Source: an uncultured Armatimonadota bacterium (GTDB taxonomy: Bacteria > Armatimonadota > Fimbriimonadia > Fimbriimonadales > Fimbriimonadaceae). From it: a DNA stretch of 64,000 nt. The position numbers and the translations under genes were made by a program. Location: contig CAIUHP010000076.1 of the NCBI GenBank assembly GCA_903899015.1, forward strand, positions 1-64,000. Reading direction: 5' to 3'. The notes beneath the pieces are model-generated. The model was not told where the DNA came from. It saw nothing but the letters and a program-made list of their open reading frames with translations, and searched no databases. Positions 50,914 through 59,512 of the stretch are shown piece after piece. Position 1 is the stretch's first letter, and every line of letters begins with the position of its first letter.

Positions 50914-51711
50914 ATGAAGAATCGACTCACTGCCGAGCAGATTGCATCGTATCGAGACAATGGGTTTCTAATCATCGAAGGATTCCTGGATGATCAGGAA
51001 CTTGAGATTTGGAGAAAGACGACTGATCAGGCAGTGGCCGATCGAATGACCGATTCTGATTCGGGTCTTCATAATCAGACGAACAAGGATTCCTATTACA
51101 GCCAGGTCTTTACCCAGTGCATCAAGCTAGCAGACACCGACGAGTCGATGCGAACCTTAATGCATGACCCAAGATTGGGTGAGGTTGCGGGGACTTTGGC
51201 GGGAGTGGATGGTATTCGGATTTGGCATGACCAAGCTCTCATCAAGCCGCCCTACGGAAACCCTACCGGTTGGCACCTAGATAATCCTTACTGGTCATTC
51301 TCCTCGCGGGATGCCATTTCGATGTGGATCGCCTTGGACGATGCAACCCTTACAAATGGATGTCTCGCCTATATTCCGGGCACTCATAAACTTGCCCGTT
51401 TTGAGAATTCAGGCATCGGCGAGAACTTTGGAGCGTTGTTTAAGGTTTATCCCGAGTGGCTCGCGATAGATCCTGTCATTTGCCCGTGCCCGGCGGGCTC
51501 GGCGGTTTTTCACAACGGACTCACTGCCCACGGAGCGGGTGCAAACATCACGAATAAGATGCGCCGGGCAATGACTTGTGCCTATATGCCCGACGGATCA
51601 ACCTTTAATGGACTTCAAAACGTGCTTCCGAAGGAATATTTCGAATCCTTGCGGGTTGGAGATGTCCTTGATGACGACATCATCAACCCGCTCATTTGGA
51701 AGCGGCAATAA
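50914..51711 (+). CDS. Phytanoyl-CoA dioxygenase (PhyH) family Fe(II)/2-oxoglutarate oxygenase
   Basis: 265 residues of the PhyH fold. Iron ligands His121-x-Asp123 (TGWHLDNPYW) and His206 (GLTAHGAGANIT), with Arg217/218 for 2-oxoglutarate, are present. NGCLAYIPGTHKL is typical. It hydroxylates an acyl or small-molecule substrate that is unknown. It is cytoplasmic and its stop is adjacent to the stop of the convergent LTxxQ gene. A second PhyH protein begins at 63431. Confidence 0.85.
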   Translation: MKNRLTAEQIASYRDNGFLIIEGFLDDQELEIWRKTTDQAVADRMTDSDSGLHNQTNKDSYYSQVFTQCIKLADTDESMRTLMHDPRLGEVAGTLAGVDGIRIWHDQALIKPPYGNPTGWHLDNPYWSFSSRDAISMWIALDDATLTNGCLAYIPGTHKLARFENSGIGENFGALFKVYPEWLAIDPVICPCPAGSAVFHNGLTAHGAGANITNKMRRAMTCAYMPDGSTFNGLQNVLPKEYFESLRVGDVLDDDIINPLIWKRQ

Positions 51712-52419
51712 CTACATTCCGCCGAACATGCCGCCCATACCCATTGAGCCTTTCAGCACGATTGGGCGGCCCTTAAGCTTCTCGTAGCGAGCCTTTTGAC
51801 TAGGTGTAAGGATCGCGTTGACTGCTGCATCCGAGTCCTGCTTTGCCTTTTTCTGGGTTGCCATCATGCCGCTAATATCCGGTTTTCCGCCTGGGCCGGA
51901 CATCATGCCGCCTAAACCTTTTCCGCCGCCCATTTGAGACATGGCTTTGCTGGCAATGCGCGCCAATGTAGCCTGAATGGTACTCGTCTGTTTTGCGGAC
52001 AATCCTACTTCGTGGCACAATTGAGGATCAGAAAATGAGGCTCCACCTCCCTGCTGAAGTGAAATTTCCCGAAGCCTCACCTTTTGAGAAGGCGTGAGAA
52101 GCTTGAGAGTTTGACTCTGTATTTCGTCATTCACAGCTAAGATTTCTTTTTCTTCTTTAGCCCGTTCGGCGGCCGACTTTGGTTTGCCGGTCATCGAGCC
52201 CATTAATGATGCCATGTGCTTACTCGCCACGGTTATCATAATGTTCATCGATTTCTGGGCTGCCTCCGGGCTTAAATGCATGTCCTTTTGAACCTGCGGA
52301 TTCATCAGGAGGGCGGTGTTGTACCGCATGGGAGCTGAAGGCATAGCTCCTGGAAATTGAGCTGAGGCGCTTACTGCAAGAGCAAGCAAGGTGCTTCCTA
52401 AAAATGTTCGAATTCTCAT
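51712..52419 (-). CDS. Exported LTxxQ-motif (Spy/CpxP-like) protein
   Basis: 235 residues. Signal peptide (TFLGSTLLALAVSASA), helical body with two LTxxQ-type motifs (LLTPSQKVRLREISLQQ; AILTPSQKARYEKLKG), the hallmark of CpxP/Spy periplasmic chaperone-like proteins, and Gly/Met-rich segments (GGGKGLGGMMSGPGGK; GSMGMGGMFGGM). A periplasmic chaperone or metal-binding role is likely by family. Convergent with PhyH. Confidence 0.65.
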   Translation of the reverse strand: MRIRTFLGSTLLALAVSASAQFPGAMPSAPMRYNTALLMNPQVQKDMHLSPEAAQKSMNIMITVASKHMASLMGSMTGKPKSAAERAKEEKEILAVNDEIQSQTLKLLTPSQKVRLREISLQQGGGASFSDPQLCHEVGLSAKQTSTIQATLARIASKAMSQMGGGKGLGGMMSGPGGKPDISGMMATQKKAKQDSDAAVNAILTPSQKARYEKLKGRPIVLKGSMGMGGMFGGM

Positions 52420-52482
52420 TGTCCGTTTATTTTACGGACAATGAGCGAGAAGCGTTCAAATGGTGAATTTAATCCGAACGAG

Positions 52483-53313
52483 TTACCGAGCCATCCCTGA
52501 GGTTTCTGGTTCACGAACTGAATCGATAACTTCGCGGATATTCCACTGATTAGCTTCAAGTAGATCCCAAGCTTCATCCCTTGTAGCAGATGTGAGATCA
52601 CATACTATCCGAACGCACCTCTCTTTGAGCTTTTGGTTCTTTGCCTTTACGTCAACCATAAGGTTCTCGATTACCTTGCCGCTTAGGACCATGGCAACGG
52701 TGCTAATTCGGTTGAGCGCCAGCTTTTGAGATGTCCCGGCCTTTAAGCGGGTTGAACCGGTTAATACTTCTGGTCCCGTGTCGAGCAAAATTGCATGATC
52801 GGCCGCTTGGAGCAATGCTGCGCCCCTGTTATTAGCAATACCGCAAGTCCAAATTCCTTTTTGGCGAGCATGGTTGACGGCGGAGACGACGAACGGCGTG
52901 CTACCACTTGCCGCAATTCCAATCACGATGTCTTTTCGGGTGACGCCCATGTCATTGAGGGCTGTGATGCTCGCGAAGACGTCATCTTCTGCATCTTCAA
53001 CGGATCGATCTTGAGCCGTTGTTCCACCCGCGACGAGAGCGACGAACCGATCGGCGTCGATTCCGAAGGTCGGTGGCATTTCAGCCGCATCTGCGGACGC
53101 GATTCGGCCACTTGTTCCTGCACCCACGTAAATGATGCGACCGCCTGCTTGAAAAGCCTCCGCTGCGCGCTCGGCTGCAACTGCAAGCGGCATTTCTGCC
53201 GATTTGAGTGCCCGTAAAACAGCAAACTCTTCGTCGTTCATGAGGCGAACGATGTCGTGTGCCGACATCTTGTCGAGGCCTAATGAACGAGGGTTACGTG
53301 ATTCAGTTGCCAA
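52483..53313 (-). CDS. murQ: N-acetylmuramic acid 6-phosphate etherase (MurQ)
   Basis: 276 residues starting at TTG 53313, set by AAGGAG eight bases upstream and an 11-base overlap with the kinase gene. SIS-fold etherase: the family start ATESRNPRS, GAGTSGRIASADAAEMPPTFG (catalytic Glu78, E. coli Glu83) and AEDD (Glu109, E. coli Glu114). It cleaves MurNAc 6-phosphate to GlcNAc 6-phosphate and D-lactate in murein recycling. Reading frames in from 53406 lack the family N-terminus. Co-transcribed with the amino-sugar kinase. Confidence 0.92.
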   Translation of the reverse strand: MATESRNPRSLGLDKMSAHDIVRLMNDEEFAVLRALKSAEMPLAVAAERAAEAFQAGGRIIYVGAGTSGRIASADAAEMPPTFGIDADRFVALVAGGTTAQDRSVEDAEDDVFASITALNDMGVTRKDIVIGIAASGSTPFVVSAVNHARQKGIWTCGIANNRGAALLQAADHAILLDTGPEVLTGSTRLKAGTSQKLALNRISTVAMVLSGKVIENLMVDVKAKNQKLKERCVRIVCDLTSATRDEAWDLLEANQWNIREVIDSVREPETSGMAR

Positions 53314-54196
53314 TGCTGAGCTCCTTTGCCAATTCAACCGCGCCATGAAGAGGCGGTTTTGTGAGTCGATGAACATGGATCTGTCGATCCGGATAACGAG
53401 CCTCAAGAAGCTCTTGAAATCTCTCTTTGAAAATAGGGGCTGCCTTCCAAATTCCGCCCGCTAAGCTAACGGATAAGTTTGTAGAAGGGTGGATGTACTT
53501 GTGGACATGCTGAGTGACTACATTCACGAGAGCATTTCCGTTTCGTTCGATACTCTCCAAAGCGTAAGCCTCTCCCTCTTTTGCGTCCATCCCCAAGACC
53601 TTTGCTAAGCGAGCCAACATTTGGGGTGGCCCGGAAGAATAGACCGATGTAATGATTGCTCCTTCTTGGTCGGTACCAAAAAGATCCACCACCGCTTGTC
53701 GAAGTGTCGCGGACGAGGTTTTGGGGTGATCCAAGAAATGGACCAGAGCATCGCGACCGTAGTGAAATCCGGAACCGTAATCTCCTAACACGAAGCCTCG
53801 GCCACCGCTTTTGTTCATCCCGTTTGGCCCTTTCGAGCACACTAAGGAGCCTGTGCCTGCGATCACGCACACATCGGTGTCCTGGGGCGATGAATAAAAC
53901 GCTGCCGTGTAGTCGGGTTCCGCTCTGACTTGCGACCCTGGAAACATCTGTCTTAGGATGTCTTCACCCTTTGCCCGAGTCTCGTCGCTTACTAAGCCCG
54001 CAAAGCAACCGCAAACGTAATTAGCGGAGTCGCAACCCCGAGTCGCATGTTGTAAGTTACGTCTCAGTCTTTGGTCGGGGGTGGATACAAGGTTGGCCGC
54101 GCCGGATTGTCCCTGAAATACAATATTTCCGAGATCGTCAACCGCTAAAACACGGCTTGAAGATCCCCCACAATCTAGACCAACGTAGATGCTCAT
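53303..54196 (-). CDS. BadF/BadG-type N-acetylglucosamine/MurNAc kinase
   Basis: 297 residues. ATPase motifs of the BadF family: YVGLDCGGSSSRVLAVDD (phosphate 1), VCVIAGTGSLVCSKGPNG (phosphate 2), GGRGFVLGDYGSGFHYGRDA and SLAGGIWKAAPIF (adenosine region). Homologues (NagK, MurK) phosphorylate GlcNAc and sometimes MurNAc. With MurQ behind it, the product would be MurNAc 6-phosphate, giving a kinase-etherase recycling module. The 3' end overlaps murQ by 11 bases; upstream is the palindrome at 54276-54310. Confidence 0.85.
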   Translation of the reverse strand: MSIYVGLDCGGSSSRVLAVDDLGNIVFQGQSGAANLVSTPDQRLRRNLQHATRGCDSANYVCGCFAGLVSDETRAKGEDILRQMFPGSQVRAEPDYTAAFYSSPQDTDVCVIAGTGSLVCSKGPNGMNKSGGRGFVLGDYGSGFHYGRDALVHFLDHPKTSSATLRQAVVDLFGTDQEGAIITSVYSSGPPQMLARLAKVLGMDAKEGEAYALESIERNGNALVNVVTQHVHKYIHPSTNLSVSLAGGIWKAAPIFKERFQELLEARYPDRQIHVHRLTKPPLHGAVELAKELSIGN

Positions 54197-54275
54197 TTAT
54201 GTGCGACTCGAACAATTAGAGCCGTTCCCAATTTACCAGCTTGATTTCCTGCTTGAGGCATCAGTCCCGATTCCT

Positions 54276-54310
54276 GAGAGAACAATTATGATTACTCCTT
54301 TAGTTCTCTC
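54276..54310. promoter_or_regulatory. Palindromic operator-like site upstream of the kinase-murQ operon
   Basis: GAGAGAAC (54276-54283) is the exact reverse complement of GTTCTCTC (54303-54310), with a 19-base spacer. It lies about 80 bases upstream of the kinase start in the region shared with the divergent GT9 gene. The geometry suits a dimeric repressor; no regulator gene is adjacent. Confidence 0.5.
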
Positions 54311-54415
54311 GATGTTGGCTTGAATCTCGGCAAGCAAATACATTGCTTTAACGTGTGATTATTGCATGATTTGAAACGTCAAGTGTGATTCCAATTTGCC
54401 CCTAGAAGGTACAAC

Positions 54416-55432
54416 TTGGGTGTGATTCGTTACCGGGGAGAGAATTTGCCGGTAGGATGCCGAATTGCCGTCGTGGCGAACGATGCACTCGGGAATTTCG
54501 TTGTTGTCACTCCGTTAATGCAGATGTTGAGGGTCAAATTCCGCCCTTCTGCTCTCCATTTCTACAGCGGTAGGAAAACTCAAGAGATCTGGTCGCAAAG
54601 CACCTTTATCGACTCTGGATTTGTGGTGGACCCTGAAAATGTTAGCACTACCATAGAAGGAAGTTTTGAAGATTACGACCTGATCTTCAACATGGAATCG
54701 GCTGATTGGGCCAAGAGATTAACTTGTCTTCTTGCGAGCGAGCGAAGTGCCATTTGTGGACCTTGCTTTGAGAATGACGGCGACAAACAACTTCCTTTTG
54801 ACACAAGTCAAGAAGGATTGCTTGCGAGCGATCCTAATTGGCTCGATCCTAATTTGCAGCTTCGATATCCCTTCCTGGAATCTCACTACATCGGCGAAAT
54901 TTTCTGTCGAATCGCCCACCTGAGTGGACGGGTGCCCAAGCCCGAGGTGATTTCTCATGCGCCGAACATTGAGGTCCCCGACGTTTTAATCTCGACATCG
55001 GCGAGTCTCGAGGAGAAACTTTGGCCTGTCGAAGGATGGCTCACCTTAACTCAGTGGCTCCGTGACCGCGGTTACTCGGTCGGAGTAATTGGCGCCAGGC
55101 CAGAAGATCAAAAGCGATTTTGGTTTGGGGCTGCTAGCGAAGACGCGATCTTGATGAACGGACTGGCGGTCGACCTAAGAGGGAAGCTCACGCTACCTCA
55201 AGTCGCAGGAGCCCTCGCAGTCGCTAAACTTTGCGTATCGTTGGACAATGGAGTGCTTCACGTAGCGACTTCCGTGGGAACTCCCTCAGTCGGTCTTTAT
55301 CGCTTTGGATTTGACCGGTTATGGGCACAACCGGCAGCTGACCTTGCACCGTTGGCCGCCAACAAAGGAACCACCGTCTCCAGCATCGAAACATGGAGAG
55401 TATTGGATGCAGTAGAACGGAGCGTTGATTGA
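54416..55432 (+). CDS. Glycosyltransferase family 9 (heptosyltransferase-like)
   Basis: 338 residues starting with TTG 54416 (GTG 54422 also possible). GT-B fold: VVANDALGNFVVVTPLMQML for the N-terminal domain, then VLISTSASLEEKLWPVEGW, GARPEDQKR and the acceptor/donor motif CVSLDNGVLHVATSVGTPSVGLYRF. GT9 enzymes add heptose or other sugars to lipopolysaccharide. Cytoplasmic face. The following gene for a multi-span membrane protein starts 12 bases later and is probably co-transcribed. Confidence 0.8.
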   Translation: MGVIRYRGENLPVGCRIAVVANDALGNFVVVTPLMQMLRVKFRPSALHFYSGRKTQEIWSQSTFIDSGFVVDPENVSTTIEGSFEDYDLIFNMESADWAKRLTCLLASERSAICGPCFENDGDKQLPFDTSQEGLLASDPNWLDPNLQLRYPFLESHYIGEIFCRIAHLSGRVPKPEVISHAPNIEVPDVLISTSASLEEKLWPVEGWLTLTQWLRDRGYSVGVIGARPEDQKRFWFGAASEDAILMNGLAVDLRGKLTLPQVAGALAVAKLCVSLDNGVLHVATSVGTPSVGLYRFGFDRLWAQPAADLAPLAANKGTTVSSIETWRVLDAVERSVD

Positions 55433-55444
55433 ATCTGAGAGGTA

Positions 55445-57217
55445 ATGACGCGTCTACTTTGGGTTTGGGCAATTCTAATTCTAATGCTGTCACCCGCTGT
55501 GGTGCTTGCGGAACCTATCACCCATCATAACAATGTTCTTGTCCTTATTCAGCCCGCACTAGCGGGCCCCGATGTCCATCCCGAGGCTTATTGGAAACCT
55601 GAGTGGGTACTGTGGCCTCCAACTCTGGATGTCAGTCAAGGAGGTCGCCTTTGTTCGGTTGCATCAGGTGCCAACTGGGTCGGTGAGACTGCATTCCTGG
55701 GATCTTCCAACCATGCCGAGCTCTCACATCGTGGATTTTTTGACCTCCGTTCCAAGCTACTGGGACCCATTCGGACCGATGTATTGCTGAACAGTAAGGG
55801 AGGAGCAAGTAGCAATGCTCTCTTTCTGGCCTTAAACCGAGACGTTGCCAAAGTGAAGCCTTATTGGGCGGACGAGGCGTGGCCGACCGAGAGTCTCATG
55901 GTTGCAGAAGCGGCTAGTTGGGATGATGTTCATCTCTTCGAGAAGGCGACGACGGGAAGAGTACTTGTCGTGGAATACCCTCCCCAGGCGGAGATTCCGT
56001 GGACTCGCTATTGGATGATGGGTCAAGGATGGCCAGAAGGAAGTCCAACTATAGCGAGGAGCCGACCGGGACTTGCCGATGTCGCGGTTGTCCCGCTCTC
56101 AAAAGGTTCAATAGTTCCAGGCTTGATTCAAGCCACCCAACTCATCCCATTAACGATGCGCCCCGATGAGTTTCGTTGGGCATCGGTCGGTCTCGCAAAT
56201 TGGCCCGGCGCGAACCAGCTTTTGAGCTTGAATCACACGATAGGGCGATGGTTCTGCGGTTTCTGGATGCTTTTGGTTGCCCTTGCGGTTGTCTGGGGCA
56301 CGATTTTGGTCGTGAACGAGAGAACGAGCCGAGCCATGCCAATGGCTTTCGCAACCGTTCTCATTTCACCGGCGGCAGTTAGTTTCTCAGGGATTTTGCA
56401 TCGAAATCTTGGATTGACAGCTTGGCCGGTCTGGTGTCTCGTTGCTTTTTCGGCGCTCTTAGCCAGCTCAGGACTGCTTTATCTGCTTCAAAAAAAGGTG
56501 CTTCCCAAATCGCACCCGTTAGCCTCTTTGTTTTTCGTGGGATTTCTCACGATGTGTCTTGGAAACCCAGTTTGGGGATTTCTGAGTCCAGAGTTAGGTG
56601 GTCGAGTGTGGCCAGTCTCTCCCATTGCGATTGCCGCACTTTTTGGTTATCTACTGGGCTTTTATGCGTGCATTTATGAATATGGTTCTTGGTCGGTTTG
56701 GGTGGGGCGCGCAGTTTGCCTGATTCCTTTAGCCGTCACATTCATTTCAAATCCTTGGTGGAAGGCAGATCTCTTCGCGACATGCATTATTCCCCTTGCG
56801 GCCATTTTAATCGCAGAGAGAAGAGTGGGTTGGAGGCAGCTAAGCCTAGGAATAGTGGTTTCCGCTGGACTACTGCCATGGTCCCATTTTCATTTCGGTT
56901 GGGCTCCTGCGGGACTCATTTTCAGGGGACAGGATTATGGGGCCATCAATGCTTATGAATACGTCGAATTCCTGCTGAGTCCCAGCTTTTTCGTGTTCGT
57001 GATGTTTGCAACTGGGATCACGATCTTTGGATTCCGATTCTTCTTCCGACAGATGCGGAACCTCAGACAGCTCGACCTGAGACGGGATGCGTTAGTCTAC
57101 GGAACGCTTGCAATCGCGTTTGCTGGCGTCTTTCATCCCATCTTCTTCTACTCGGCGATGGTGCTGGCGGTAGGAGCGATGTCGGCGTTACTATTCGATG
57201 CTGTTCAAACGATGTAA
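55445..57217 (+). CDS. Multi-span membrane protein with periplasmic N-terminal domain, function unknown
   Basis: 590 residues. A signal/first helix (LLWVWAILILMLSPAVVLA) is followed by a soluble domain (about 25-255) with VLIQPALAGPDVHPEAYW and RYWMMGQGWPEG...SPTIARSRPGLADVAVV, which loosely recalls phosphatase-like luminal domains of other multi-span proteins. About nine membrane helices follow (about 275-590; CGFWMLLVALAVVWGTILVV, AIAALFGYLLGFYACIYEYG, LATCIIPLAAILIAER). It could be a surface-polymer or transfer enzyme with the GT9 partner. No catalytic residues assigned. Its 3' end overlaps the convergent M61 gene by 27 bases. Confidence 0.55.
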   Translation: MTRLLWVWAILILMLSPAVVLAEPITHHNNVLVLIQPALAGPDVHPEAYWKPEWVLWPPTLDVSQGGRLCSVASGANWVGETAFLGSSNHAELSHRGFFDLRSKLLGPIRTDVLLNSKGGASSNALFLALNRDVAKVKPYWADEAWPTESLMVAEAASWDDVHLFEKATTGRVLVVEYPPQAEIPWTRYWMMGQGWPEGSPTIARSRPGLADVAVVPLSKGSIVPGLIQATQLIPLTMRPDEFRWASVGLANWPGANQLLSLNHTIGRWFCGFWMLLVALAVVWGTILVVNERTSRAMPMAFATVLISPAAVSFSGILHRNLGLTAWPVWCLVAFSALLASSGLLYLLQKKVLPKSHPLASLFFVGFLTMCLGNPVWGFLSPELGGRVWPVSPIAIAALFGYLLGFYACIYEYGSWSVWVGRAVCLIPLAVTFISNPWWKADLFATCIIPLAAILIAERRVGWRQLSLGIVVSAGLLPWSHFHFGWAPAGLIFRGQDYGAINAYEYVEFLLSPSFFVFVMFATGITIFGFRFFFRQMRNLRQLDLRRDALVYGTLAIAFAGVFHPIFFYSAMVLAVGAMSALLFDAVQTM

Positions 57218-58711
57218 CCAGATCTTGTAGTAGTTCTTGGTTTGAGCAGTCGCATCCGGATCGGGTTCCACCGAAAAATCAGAACCGTGAGAGGAAGGAG
57301 AAACGTTTCGACTCGCATTTGGCACGAGGATCCGCAATCCGATTTTAGAGGCAATCGAGTAGGGAACTTCGTCAGTTGATTGAATCAGTTGCCGGTAAAG
57401 ATCCGACAAGTCTGCACCTGCGACGTCATTGATCGTTGTTCTTAACTCGTCTTCCTGGTATCCGGGCTTGGGGATTTCGTGTTTCAGGTAGAGCGCCCGC
57501 ATGACATCATCGAGCGTCTTCGTCCCGTGCGAGGCATCGATGATGGCAGCATCGAGAATGAGGCCAGCGATCAATCCTTTGGTATAAAAACTAAGGTCAC
57601 CAACACTGAAGCCGTCTTGCTCCCAACAGCCTTTCGAAGCTTCTTCAACTGTCTTTGTTTTTCGAGTTCGACCACTTTGGAGTTCACGAACTTGGTCAGA
57701 CATCTGTGCGAGTAGCCACGTTTCGTTGCGAATTCCAGATTGAAAAGTGTGGAGCTTGGAATAGTAGTCTGTAACGCCTTCTGCGAACCACAAATTGGCG
57801 GTTCGCTGAGGTTTGGTGTAGTCAAACGGTCCAAGAATGCTGGGACGGATTTGCTTGACGTTCCAAGCGTGAAAATATTCGTGAGCTGCCAGGTCGTCCA
57901 GATGGAGTTCGGAGCCGTTTGAGACTGCCTGGACGTTGCAAGAGCGATGTTCTAGGCCGCCCGAGAAGTTTCCAATCTCTAGATGAAGGATGTACAGGTA
58001 CTTCTTGAATGACGAGCGCCGAAACATCTTAAGGGCGGGTTTACTCACGGTTTTTAGGCGTTCGGTTTCTAAGTCGAGGTCGCAACGGGGAGCGTTTTCA
58101 GGAGCGACGAAGATGACTTCGAACGGGACTCCCATAAGTTTGAAGGTCTTCCGCGTGAACACCCCAAGTTGAATCGGGTTATCAATAAATTCATCGTAAT
58201 TAGCGGCGACCCAATCCTGATTGTCTCCGCTCGTCATGGCCGTGGCCACATCCCATCCGGTGGGCGATTTGATATTTAGGCTGACGTCTTCGGTGTTATG
58301 TCCGTCAACGAACATGAAGGCGGCGGCTCCGTTAATGAATGTCTTATCGCTTTGGACATTGACGGCAAAGAACCCCAGCCCAGGGTCATCGCCAAGCACT
58401 TTGTAGCTGAGCGTTGCCTCTTTTCGTCCTCCACCAAAAACTTTCCAAGTTCTGGAATCCGGTGATTCCATCTGCAGGAGGTTCCCCTCCGAGTCAGTAG
58501 CTTTGACGTCAAAGATCTTCTTTTGATAGTTCGCTATCTGGTAGTACCCAGGGCACCAGGCGGGAATACGAAAGGTTTCAACCGACTTGGGTAAGTCCAC
58601 GGTTACTGAGACCGTGATGGTCTTAGCGGCGGGCTGAGGGGACAGTTTATAGTGGACGGTTGCCGAAGCCAGTGAAATCAGGCACGGAAGTCCAGCGAGG
58701 AGACGTCGCAT
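57191..58711 (-). CDS. M61 family metallopeptidase (glycyl aminopeptidase-like), without the PDZ domain
   Basis: 506 residues. The signal peptide (RLLAGLPCLISLASA) precedes a beta-rich N-terminus. Zinc motif His277-Glu278-x2-His281 (AAHEYFHAWNVKQIRP), and Glu311 in FAEGVTDYYSKL, fits the M61 gluzincin. Family proteins are usually about 550-620 residues with a C-terminal PDZ domain; this one ends near the peptidase domain. Exported. Convergent with the membrane-protein gene, overlapping 27 bases. Confidence 0.85.
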   Translation of the reverse strand: MRRLLAGLPCLISLASATVHYKLSPQPAAKTITVSVTVDLPKSVETFRIPAWCPGYYQIANYQKKIFDVKATDSEGNLLQMESPDSRTWKVFGGGRKEATLSYKVLGDDPGLGFFAVNVQSDKTFINGAAAFMFVDGHNTEDVSLNIKSPTGWDVATAMTSGDNQDWVAANYDEFIDNPIQLGVFTRKTFKLMGVPFEVIFVAPENAPRCDLDLETERLKTVSKPALKMFRRSSFKKYLYILHLEIGNFSGGLEHRSCNVQAVSNGSELHLDDLAAHEYFHAWNVKQIRPSILGPFDYTKPQRTANLWFAEGVTDYYSKLHTFQSGIRNETWLLAQMSDQVRELQSGRTRKTKTVEEASKGCWEQDGFSVGDLSFYTKGLIAGLILDAAIIDASHGTKTLDDVMRALYLKHEIPKPGYQEDELRTTINDVAGADLSDLYRQLIQSTDEVPYSIASKIGLRILVPNASRNVSPSSHGSDFSVEPDPDATAQTKNYYKIWLHRLNSIE

Positions 58712-58812
58712 AGATTCCCATACTCTAGCTCAAACACGATGGTTCCCGGTGGATTCGTGCCTTCCAAAGCATTCTAAGCTTGATCTGAACTTGGTTGTGG
58801 TAAAAGTGGTGA

Positions 58813-59475
58813 ATGCTACCGGCACTTGGAATCGTCGTCCTTGCAATTGGAGTTTTGAACGGAGCAGTTTCGGCAAACTCCCCGACCATCGGGCAGAGGA
58901 CTCCGATTGTGCCGGAAGTTCCCGACCCCAAGATGCCCATGCCCTCGGCGGCGAATTGGAAAGACCCTGGCTATCTGAAAATCGTTTGGATTCAATCACC
59001 CAACTGCGATGCTCGAAAGGCAGGCTCACCCATCGACACGATCGTAGTGCATTCGACCGCGATCGACTCCCTCGAAAAAACGACTGAAGTCTTTCAACGA
59101 ACGAAGGAGAATCCGGTCAGCTCGCATTTTACAATCGGGAAAGATGGCAGCATCGTCCAAAACGTATCCACGTTTGAACGCGCATGGCACGCCGGGGTCA
59201 GCAAAGATGCTGCGGGCAGGCCAAGTGTCAATCATTATTCGATTGGTATCGAATTAGTGAATTTGGATGACGGAAAGGATGGCTATCCCGAAGCTCAGCT
59301 TCAGGCTCTATGCGGGATTATCGCTGAGATGAAGCGGCGCTTTCCAATTAAGCAAATCGTGAGCCACGAATTTATCGCGATTCCGCCGGGAAGGAAAATA
59401 GATCCCGCGAATTTTCCTTGGGGGCGTTTGAAATATCTTGGCCTGCCCATGTATTACGGCCAAAACAAGAATTAA
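58813..59475 (+). CDS. Exported N-acetylmuramoyl-L-alanine amidase (Amidase_2/AmpD-type)
   Basis: 220 residues. Hydrophobic N-terminus (LPALGIVVLAIGVLNGAVSA). Zinc ligands by AmpD analogy: His80 (IDTIVVHSTA), His185 (IVSHEFIAIPPGRK) and Asp197 (RKIDPANFPW). SSHFTIGKDGSIVQ, AWHAGVS and HYSIGIELVN complete the fold. It cuts the amide between N-acetylmuramic acid and L-alanine in the periplasm, feeding wall recycling together with the LD-carboxypeptidase, kinase and MurQ in this window. A hairpin terminator follows the stop. Confidence 0.88.
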   Translation: MLPALGIVVLAIGVLNGAVSANSPTIGQRTPIVPEVPDPKMPMPSAANWKDPGYLKIVWIQSPNCDARKAGSPIDTIVVHSTAIDSLEKTTEVFQRTKENPVSSHFTIGKDGSIVQNVSTFERAWHAGVSKDAAGRPSVNHYSIGIELVNLDDGKDGYPEAQLQALCGIIAEMKRRFPIKQIVSHEFIAIPPGRKIDPANFPWGRLKYLGLPMYYGQNKN

Positions 59476-59479
59476 TCAA

Positions 59480-59511
59480 TTTGGGGTCCGCTTTTTGAAA
59501 CGGACCCCAAA
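59480..59511. terminator. Bidirectional hairpin terminator
   Basis: TTTGGGGTCCG (59480-59490) pairs perfectly with CGGACCCCAAA (59501-59511) around a ten-base loop, between the convergent amidase (stop 59475) and PLP-enzyme (stop 59513) genes. Confidence 0.8.
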
Positions 59512-59512
59512 A

